From YA12-FULL-51-18 sp041665305 (lineage in GTDB: Bacteria; Elusimicrobiota; Elusimicrobia; Elusimicrobiales; UBA9959), in contig JBAYJD010000005.1 of NCBI GenBank assembly GCA_041665305.1, positions 22,830 through 86,829 on the forward strand: a stretch of 64,000 nucleotides of DNA. Reading direction: 5' to 3'. The translations under genes and the position numbers were made by a program. The notes beneath the pieces were generated by a model. That model saw nothing but the letters and a program-made list of their open reading frames with translations. It had not been told where the DNA came from and ran no database searches. Positions 57,872 to 64,000 of the stretch are shown here, one piece after another. Numbering within the stretch: the first letter of the stretch is position 1; each line of letters starts with the position of its first letter.

Positions 57872-59349
57872 GCCAAAACGCACTGACCGAGATCGTAAGC
57901 AACAATTACGCGAAAATAAAGAGCCTCAGGGACAAGGGCATCGACCCGTTCCCCCGCCGTTTTACCGTAACCCATAAAATAGCCGAAGCGCGCGGCCTGC
58001 CGGCCCAGTCCCAGGTCGTGTGCGCCGGGCGCATGATGCTCATGCGCGTCATGGGCAAGGCCGCGTTCGGCCAGCTTAAGGACGGCACGGGCAAAATACA
58101 GTTCTATGTGAAAAAGGACATCTTGGGAGAGGAAGCGTACGATCTCTTCAGGAAGAACAACAATGTGGGCGATTTTCTGGGCGTGGAGGGGAAGCTTTTT
58201 CTCACCCACACCAACGAGCTTACCATCAATGTGGAGAAGCTTACGATCCTCTCCAAAGCCGTGAGGCCGCTTCCCGAGAAGTGGCACGGACTGACCGACC
58301 CCGAGACCCGCTATCGCGAACGCTACCTGGACCTGATCTCCAACGAGGAGGCCCGCGGCATTTTTATCAAGAGGGCGCAGATCATCTCCGCCATCCGCCG
58401 CGTGCTGGACGGCGACGGCTATCTGGAAGTGGAGACGCCGGTCCTGGGCTCCCAGGCGGGCGGGGCCTCCGCCAGGCCGTTCATCACCTTCCACAACATC
58501 TACAAGACGGAACTGTACATGCGCATCGCCACCGAACTGCCGCTTAAAAAGCTGGTCATCGGCGGCTATGACGGCGTTTACGAGATAGGGCGGATCTTCC
58601 GTAACGAGGGCATCGACACGCGGCACAACCCGGAATTCACCACGCTGGAGGCTTACCGGGCTTATACCGATTATAACGGCATGGCCGCGCTGGTCGAGCG
58701 GATCTTCGCGAGCTGCGCCGGCCTCATGGGGCTGGAAACTATAGATTACAACGGGATGAAGATAAATCTTAAACCGCCTTTCAGGCGCCTGTCCCTGCCG
58801 GAAGCCTGGAAAGCAAAGCTCGGCGAGGATATCCACGAGATCCTGCTGGGCAAGGCTTTCAACCGCCCCAACCTGCGCAAGCTGGCCGCCGGGCTGCACA
58901 TAGAACACGGGGAAGACACGCCTTCCGCCAAGATCTTCGAACGCATCTTCGACGAGAAGATCCAGGCCGACCTCGAACAGCCCACCTTTGTCATGGATTA
59001 TCCGACCGCCATAACTCCGCTGGCCAAGTGCAAGGAGGGGGACGAATCCATCGTGGAACGCTTTGAATTCTTCGCCGGCTATGAGGAAATCGCCAACGCT
59101 TACACCGAGCTTAACGACCCGGAAGACCAGAAGGGCCGCCTGCTGGAACAACTCCGCCAGCGCGACGAGGAAAAGAACTCCGAGACCGATGTCCTGGACA
59201 AGGATTTTATCGAAGCCATGGAATATGGGATGCCTCCCATGGGCGGCATCGGCATCGGCATAGACCGCCTGGCCATGCTTTTTTCCGGCAAGCCGTCGAT
59301 AAGGGAAGTCATACTTTTTCCGCTGCTGAAGCCCGCCGAACATCAGTGA
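57868..59349 (+). CDS. lysS: lysyl-tRNA synthetase, class II
   Basis: 493 residues. The OB-fold anticodon-binding domain spans about 50-150. The class II core has motif 1 near RAQIISAIRRVLD, motif 2 in FRNEGIDTRHNPEFTTLE and motif 3 in GGIGIGIDRLAMLF. It charges tRNA-Lys. The ATG overlaps the receiver gene stop, an uncommon coupling. Confidence 0.96.
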   Translation: MSQNALTEIVSNNYAKIKSLRDKGIDPFPRRFTVTHKIAEARGLPAQSQVVCAGRMMLMRVMGKAAFGQLKDGTGKIQFYVKKDILGEEAYDLFRKNNNVGDFLGVEGKLFLTHTNELTINVEKLTILSKAVRPLPEKWHGLTDPETRYRERYLDLISNEEARGIFIKRAQIISAIRRVLDGDGYLEVETPVLGSQAGGASARPFITFHNIYKTELYMRIATELPLKKLVIGGYDGVYEIGRIFRNEGIDTRHNPEFTTLEAYRAYTDYNGMAALVERIFASCAGLMGLETIDYNGMKINLKPPFRRLSLPEAWKAKLGEDIHEILLGKAFNRPNLRKLAAGLHIEHGEDTPSAKIFERIFDEKIQADLEQPTFVMDYPTAITPLAKCKEGDESIVERFEFFAGYEEIANAYTELNDPEDQKGRLLEQLRQRDEEKNSETDVLDKDFIEAMEYGMPPMGGIGIGIDRLAMLFSGKPSIREVILFPLLKPAEHQ

Positions 59350-59438
59350 CCGCGGGGTGGAACAGGGGCGCGCAATGAGGATCCGGGGGCTCCCCGTTAT
59401 CGAGTTCCGCGCCGTCCCGGGCTTCGGTCCCTGCTCTT

Positions 59439-60668
59439 ATGTCCGCTGAATTTTTCATAGCCTACAGATACCTGAAAGCCAAGAGAAAAGGCCTTTTCTC
59501 CATGGTCACCACCATCATCGGCATAGCCGGAGTGGCCCTGGGCGTCGCCGCGCTTATCGTGACGCTGGCCATCATGAACGGCTTCCAATCCGACATAAAG
59601 AAAAAAATAATAGACGCCCAGGCCCATGTCAGCGTTTACGGTTCCGTCAGGCCCGGCGCCCTGACGGCCTTCAAGGCCCGCCTCGAACGGTCTCCGCGCC
59701 TGGCGGCCTATTCCCTTTTCGTGATGGGCCAGGGGATCCTCACGTTCGACGACAGGTCCACCGGCGTGGTGATGAAAGGCCTGGACCCGGAAAATGAGTT
59801 CAGGACCAATAATCTTAAAAGCGCTTTAGTGCGCGGCTCGTGGGACGCGCTCACGGCCGCGCCCAAGCCCGGCGACCCGCCCGCGGTGCTTCTGGGCGAG
59901 GAACTTGCCAAGGGCCTGGGTGCCTGGGTCGGGGACGAGGTTATCCTTGTTTCGCCCAAGTCGGCCGCGACGGCCATGGGGATAATGCCTAAAATGCGCA
60001 AATTCAGGGTGGCCGGGCTTATCCGCACCGGTTATTTTGAGTTCGACAACACCATGGCCTATTGCGGGCTCCAGGCCGCCTCGGATTTCTTCGGACTGAG
60101 CGGCGGCGTGAACGGCGCCGGCCTAAAACTGGACGATATAAACAGGGCCGAGGAAAACGCCGGGTTCCTCAGGAGGGAGCTGGGCTTCGGTTACTCGGTC
60201 AGGACCTACTCGGATATGAACCGCACGCTTTTCGCCGCTTTAAAACTGGAAAAATTCGTGATGTCGCTGGTGCTGGCCCTGATAATCCTGGTCGCCACAT
60301 TCAACATCGCCTCCAATCTGCTGATGATGAGCGTGGAGAAGCTCCGCGATATCGGCGTGCTGCGTTCCATGGGCGCCGGTCCCGGCTTCGTGCGGAAAAT
60401 ATTTTTCTGGGAGGGCAACCTCATAGCCCTCTCCGGCATTTCGCTGGGGCTGCTCCTCGGCGTCGCCGTTTCGGTCTTTATCGCCGTCTATCCGGTGGTG
60501 GAGCTTCCTTCGGATATTTACTACATAACCAAGGTGCCGGTGGAACTGAGGCTGCGGGACCTGCTGGGCACGGCCGCGGTGAGTTACCTCCTGTGCATGC
60601 TGAGCACCATTTACCCGGCCCTGCGCGCCTCAAAGATAAGCCCCGTGGACGCCATAAGATATGGATAA
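59439..60668 (+). CDS. lolC: LolC/LolE-type lipoprotein-releasing permease
   Basis: 409 residues. An N-terminal helix after FFIAYRYLKAKRKGLFSMVTT is followed by a long periplasmic domain (about 45-265) and three C-terminal membrane helices. The last segment ends ALRASKISPVDAIRYG. It extracts mature lipoproteins from the inner membrane. Only one permease is present, so the complex may be the homodimeric LolF-like form. It overlaps lolD by 8 bp. Confidence 0.93.
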   Translation: MSAEFFIAYRYLKAKRKGLFSMVTTIIGIAGVALGVAALIVTLAIMNGFQSDIKKKIIDAQAHVSVYGSVRPGALTAFKARLERSPRLAAYSLFVMGQGILTFDDRSTGVVMKGLDPENEFRTNNLKSALVRGSWDALTAAPKPGDPPAVLLGEELAKGLGAWVGDEVILVSPKSAATAMGIMPKMRKFRVAGLIRTGYFEFDNTMAYCGLQAASDFFGLSGGVNGAGLKLDDINRAEENAGFLRRELGFGYSVRTYSDMNRTLFAALKLEKFVMSLVLALIILVATFNIASNLLMMSVEKLRDIGVLRSMGAGPGFVRKIFFWEGNLIALSGISLGLLLGVAVSVFIAVYPVVELPSDIYYITKVPVELRLRDLLGTAAVSYLLCMLSTIYPALRASKISPVDAIRYG

Positions 60669-61335
60669 GATAGTAAAAGTCGAGGACCTGAGCAAAACCT
60701 ACACCCAGGGGCATGAGCAGCTCCTGGTGCTGGAGAATATTAATTTCGAGATAAAAGCCGGGGAGTTCGCGGCCATGCTCGGACCGTCCGGGTCCGGCAA
60801 GTCCACTTTTTTAAACCTGATCGGCCTTCTGGACGACAGCTACAGCGGGGCGATAACGCTGTTCGGCCATAAGCTGGAGGTTCTGAGCGAGACTGAAAAA
60901 GCCGGACTCCGGCGCAGGCACATCGGTTTTGTTTTTCAGTTCGATTCCCTCCTGCCGGAGTTCACGGTGCTGGAGAATATAGACATGCCGGCCAAGATCC
61001 TAGGCAAGGGGGATCCCGCCGCTTCCCTGTCGCTCCTGAGACGTTTCGGCCTGGAGCCCATCGCGCAGAAGTTCCCGATGGATATTTCGGGCGGGGAGAA
61101 GCAGCGCTCCGCCATTCTGCGCGCCCTGCGCAACAAACCCGGCCTGGTCATAGCCGACGAGCCCACCGGCAACCTGGATAAGCATAACGCCCGGATCGTG
61201 CTGGAAGACCTGAAGAAGGTGAATGCCGGCGGCGCGGCCGTGCTCATGGTCACGCATAACGAGGAAGCCGCCTCTTATGCCGACCGGGTTTTCCATCTCT
61301 CCGGCGGAAAGCTGGTGGAAACCAGCGTAAAATAA
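60661..61335 (+). CDS. lolD: LolD ATP-binding protein
   Basis: 224 residues. Walker A is GPSGSGKSTFLN; the signature is ISGGEKQRSAILRAL and Walker B is LVIADEPTGNLD. LolD powers lipoprotein release with the LolC protein encoded upstream. The presence of lolCD, TolC and lipoboxes shows an outer membrane. Confidence 0.94.
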   Translation: MDKIVKVEDLSKTYTQGHEQLLVLENINFEIKAGEFAAMLGPSGSGKSTFLNLIGLLDDSYSGAITLFGHKLEVLSETEKAGLRRRHIGFVFQFDSLLPEFTVLENIDMPAKILGKGDPAASLSLLRRFGLEPIAQKFPMDISGGEKQRSAILRALRNKPGLVIADEPTGNLDKHNARIVLEDLKKVNAGGAAVLMVTHNEEAASYADRVFHLSGGKLVETSVK

Positions 61336-61341
61336 CCTGTC

Positions 61342-61371
61342 TTGCCTTCCCCGCGAATAAATCACTATACT
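61342..61371 (+). promoter_or_regulatory. sigma-70-like promoter giving a leaderless mRNA
   Basis: TTGCCT (61342-61347), 18 bp, TATACT (61366-61371). The ATG of the radical SAM gene is at 61380, so the transcript should begin at or within 1-2 bases of the start codon. Confidence 0.5.
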
Positions 61372-61379
61372 GGCGGTTG

Positions 61380-62807
61380 ATGAAAGTCCTTATCATAAAC
61401 ACCAATCGCAACCGGGCGCCGCTGGCGGTGCTGCCTTACGGCGCCTGCGTGGCGGCCCAGTCCGCCTTGCGCGCGGGGCACGAAGTCCGCTTCCTGGACC
61501 TGATGTTCGCCAGGGCCCCGGCCCGGGCGCTGGATAAAGCTCTGGCCGAATTTAAACCGGATCTCGCCGGCTTTTCCGTGCGGAACATAGACAACAACGA
61601 CCTGCGGACCCCGGTCGCTTTTTTCGAGGAAGCGGCGGCGCTGATGCGCCGCGCCGGAAAAAGAAAGGACCTTAAAATAGTGCTGGGCGGGGCCGCCGCC
61701 GGCGTGATGCCCGGGGAACTGCTGAAGGCCGGAGGCGCGGATTGGGCGGTCCTGGGCGACGCGCCGGCGGTTTTCCCCCGGCTTTTGTCCGCCGTGGAGC
61801 GCGGGGAAGACCCGCTCCGCATTCCGGGCGTAGCCGCCGTCAGGGACGGAAGGCCCGTTCTAACCCCTCTTACCTTCGGCGGCTGGTCCGGCGGCGATCT
61901 GTTCCCGGAGTTCGCGCGCTGGCTGGACCTGAAAGCCTACGCGGGGCTTATGGCCGCCGTGCCGATGAAGACCAAGCTCGGCTGCCCCTTTAACTGCGTT
62001 TACTGCACTTACGCGGCGAGCGAAGGAAGGGCTTACCGCCTTTGTCCGCCCGAAGAGGCTGCCGCAAAAGTGCGCGCGCTGGCCCTGGCGGGGGTAAGGG
62101 ATATCGAGTTCGTAGACAATGTTTTTAATTCCCCGTATGAACACGCGCTCCGGCTTTGCCGCCTGCTGGCCGGCCGGCCCTGCGGCGCGCGCCTGCATAC
62201 CATGGAGCTGAACCCGGCGTTCACCGACAGACCGCTGCTTGAGGCCATGGAAGCGGCGGGTTTCGCCGGCATAGGCGTCACCGCCGAGAGCGCGGCGGAT
62301 GCCGTGCTCTCGGCGCTGGGGAAGAATTACGGCGGCGCCCAGGTGCGCGCCGCCGCAGAAGCGGTGAACCGCGGCCGCCTGCCGTGCATGTGGATCTTTA
62401 TGCTGGGCGGGCCCGGCGAGACCAGGGCCACGGTAAAACGCGCTTTGGACTTTGCAAAGCGCGAGCTGCGTCCGTCCGATTCCGTTTTTTTCAATCTAGG
62501 GGTCAGGATCTACCCCGGCACGCCGCTTGAAACCCTGGCCCGCGCCGAGGGGACGCTAACGGTCCCGGCCTCTGAAATGCTGGCCCCGGTGTTCTATGTC
62601 TCCCCGTCCGTCGGGAAAGAATGGCTGCTTGAGACGCTTGGCGCGGCCGTGAATGAAAACATGAATTTTATAAATTCCGATTCGCTGGCCCTGCCTTTTT
62701 TATCCGGCTTGTCCAGGCTGGCGAACCTGGCCGGGGTGAGCCCGCCGCTCTGGCGCCATACCCGGGTCTTGAGGCGTGGCCTTAGATTTATGGGGGTGAA
62801 GGCGTGA
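61380..62807 (+). CDS. B12-binding-domain radical SAM protein
   Basis: 475 residues. The N-terminal Rossmann-like domain (about 1-140) resembles the cobalamin-binding domain of BchE/HpnR relatives, but no DxHxxG motif is apparent. The radical SAM core has TKLGCPFNCVYCTYAAS with the three cluster cysteines, then MLGGPGETRATV. The C-terminal 90 residues are specific. It overlaps the type III PKS gene by 4 bp, so it likely modifies a polyketide or lipid. Confidence 0.85.
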   Translation: MKVLIINTNRNRAPLAVLPYGACVAAQSALRAGHEVRFLDLMFARAPARALDKALAEFKPDLAGFSVRNIDNNDLRTPVAFFEEAAALMRRAGKRKDLKIVLGGAAAGVMPGELLKAGGADWAVLGDAPAVFPRLLSAVERGEDPLRIPGVAAVRDGRPVLTPLTFGGWSGGDLFPEFARWLDLKAYAGLMAAVPMKTKLGCPFNCVYCTYAASEGRAYRLCPPEEAAAKVRALALAGVRDIEFVDNVFNSPYEHALRLCRLLAGRPCGARLHTMELNPAFTDRPLLEAMEAAGFAGIGVTAESAADAVLSALGKNYGGAQVRAAAEAVNRGRLPCMWIFMLGGPGETRATVKRALDFAKRELRPSDSVFFNLGVRIYPGTPLETLARAEGTLTVPASEMLAPVFYVSPSVGKEWLLETLGAAVNENMNFINSDSLALPFLSGLSRLANLAGVSPPLWRHTRVLRRGLRFMGVKA

Positions 62808-63862
62808 GAAATAACAAGATCCACATGAGCAGCGCGGCCCGTGCGCTGCCGGAATTAGAACTGAAGCAGGCGGACGCCGAAGCTTTGCTTAAAGAACATT
62901 ATACGGGGCGTCTGAGGCCGGGCAGCCTGAAACTGATGGAGAAAGTTTTCACCCATCCGTCCGTCAGGACCCGCCGTTTCGCCGTGGAGGCCCCGGCGTC
63001 GGTGCTGGACGAGGACCCGGACAAAAGAGCCGCGCGGTTCACGGCTTGCGCCGCGGGGCTCGGGGCAGTCGCGGCTTCGGCCGTAATGGAAAAGACCGGA
63101 CTTAAAGCCGGAGAGATCTCTGCCCTGGTGGTGAACACCTGCACCGGATATATTTGCCCCGGCCTGTCCACTTATATAGCGGAAAGGCTTGGCTTTGACC
63201 GGGCCACAAAGGCCTATGACCTGGTGGGCAGCGGCTGCGGCGGCGCTATCCCCAATATCCAGCTGGCGGCCGCGCTGGCGAAAGAGCGGCCCGGAAGCGC
63301 GGTTCTGAGCGTCGCGGTCGAGATCTGCAGCTCCGTGTTCGAGATGGGGGACGACACCAGCCTGATAATTTCGAACGCCCTTTTCGGGGACGGGGCGGCC
63401 GCCGCCGCGCTCTGGGACCGGCCGTCCGGGTTCGAGCTGGTGGATTCCATGTCCCGGTTCGCTCCGCAATACCGCGAGGACATCCGCTTTGTGCATAAGA
63501 ACGGGCGGCTGCATAATCAGCTTTCGGCCGGCTTGCCGGCCTTCGCGGCCGCGGAGGCCGGGGCGCTGGTGGACGAGCTCCTGAAGGCCAACGGCTTCGC
63601 CAAGGGCGACATCTTCCGCTGGGCGGTGCATCCGGGCGGGGAAAATGTCATACAGGCCGTTCAAGAGCGCCTGGGCCTTGGAGAAGAGGCCATGAAATAT
63701 ACCCGGAAGGTCCTGTCGGAACTGGGCAATATGTCTTCGCCCACCGTCCTGGTCATCCTGGACGAGATAGAGAAAGAAGGCGTGCCGCCGGGCGCTTTGG
63801 TCGTAATGCTGGCTTTCGGCGCCGGTTTCGCCGCGCATGCGCTGCTGCTCCGGAAGAAGTAG
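62804..63862 (+). CDS. type III polyketide synthase (chalcone synthase-like)
   Basis: 352 residues, thiolase fold. Catalytic Cys in GSGCGGAIPN, His in WAVHPGGENVIQ and Asn in LGNMSSPTVL match the type III PKS triad. It uses CoA-bound starters and malonyl-CoA to make pyrones or resorcinols. It pairs with the preceding radical SAM gene. Later genes of the cluster, if any, lie beyond the window. Confidence 0.88.
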   Translation: MRNNKIHMSSAARALPELELKQADAEALLKEHYTGRLRPGSLKLMEKVFTHPSVRTRRFAVEAPASVLDEDPDKRAARFTACAAGLGAVAASAVMEKTGLKAGEISALVVNTCTGYICPGLSTYIAERLGFDRATKAYDLVGSGCGGAIPNIQLAAALAKERPGSAVLSVAVEICSSVFEMGDDTSLIISNALFGDGAAAAALWDRPSGFELVDSMSRFAPQYREDIRFVHKNGRLHNQLSAGLPAFAAAEAGALVDELLKANGFAKGDIFRWAVHPGGENVIQAVQERLGLGEEAMKYTRKVLSELGNMSSPTVLVILDEIEKEGVPPGALVVMLAFGAGFAAHALLLRKK

Positions 63863-63939
63863 TTCCGCCCTAAGAGCCTAGGAGCCTGTCCGACATAGGG
63901 AATTTTGGCTGCAATCGCCGTTTTTTGCCTGCACCTTTG

Positions 63940-63985
63940 TTGCGCGAAACTTACAGGTTCATTGGAGCCTGCGCGTTTCGCGCAA
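63940..63985. repeat. inverted repeat at the window end
   Basis: TTGCGCGAAAC (63940-63950) and GTTTCGCGCAA (63975-63985) are perfect inverted arms separated by 24 bp. Together with the nearby GAGCCTG motif (twice), it looks like the edge of a repeated or mobile sequence. The window stops here. Confidence 0.4.
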
Positions 63986-64000
63986 CTTCGGTTCGGCCTC

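Noticed and set aside
1..64000. tRNA, rRNA and riboswitch genes
   Set aside because: No cloverleaf, rRNA segment or recognisable riboswitch core was found by eye. Small RNAs cannot be excluded without a covariance-model search.

Overview
The window reads as about 60% G+C chromosome from a diderm (Gram-negative type) bacterium. Outer-membrane biology is shown by LolC/LolD lipoprotein export, a TolC-MacA-MacB efflux set and several lipobox proteins. The mix of a sugar-phosphate-type bacterial microcompartment, CsgG-family lipoproteins, hrcA/CIRCE heat-shock control and many orphan secreted proteins would fit Elusimicrobiota or a similar phylum. There is no rRNA or ribosomal protein here to prove that, so the taxon is a low-confidence inference.

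Region 1 (about 1.9-10.7 kb, + strand) is the most striking. It is a compact bacterial microcompartment (BMC) operon with seven shell genes (2 BMC-T, 2 BMC-H, 3 BMC-P). The cargo and accessory genes encode a PduS/RnfC-like flavo-iron-sulfur protein, triosephosphate isomerase, PduL phosphotransacylase, a CoA-acylating aldehyde dehydrogenase, an RpiB-like isomerase, deoxyribose-phosphate aldolase and a small putative adaptor. The inferred route is deoxyribose-5-phosphate to acetaldehyde plus glyceraldehyde-3-phosphate. Acetaldehyde would go to acetyl-CoA and acetyl-phosphate inside the shell, and glyceraldehyde-3-phosphate to DHAP. No alcohol dehydrogenase is present, so NADH may be re-oxidised by the PduS-like protein through the Cys-bearing PduT-like shell protein. 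A GH84 O-GlcNAcase follows within 5 bp.

Region 2 (12-21 kb) holds a FlgO/TPR protein, an SDR, and the heat-shock set hrcA-grpE-dnaK-dnaJ-rsmE behind a textbook sigma-70 promoter and CIRCE. Region 3 (21-31.5 kb) holds mtaB, then an unusual operon (Pro-rich protein, DnaA-like AAA+ ATPase without the DNA-binding domain, GAF histidine kinase), then three lipoproteins of the CsgG/GNA1162/FlgT-like kind. Region 4 (31.7-42.8 kb) has comM, dprA, a LysM protein, a two-gene unit joining an autoinducer-synthase-like GNAT to a PAS/double-methyltransferase protein, and topA.

Region 5 (42.9-47.7 kb, mostly - strand) is an accessory island. It carries a secreted alpha-amylase, a trypsin-like protease and two paralogous small secreted proteins with a decayed third copy, punctuated by three copies of a roughly 98-bp MITE-like repeat. 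Region 6 (47.7-64 kb) has xerC/D, dacB, a frameshifted gene fragment, MacB-MacA-TolC, ndk with a hydrolase-fold pseudoenzyme and murQ, a receiver protein overlapping lysS, lolC-lolD, and a radical SAM plus type III polyketide synthase pair that runs toward the window edge.
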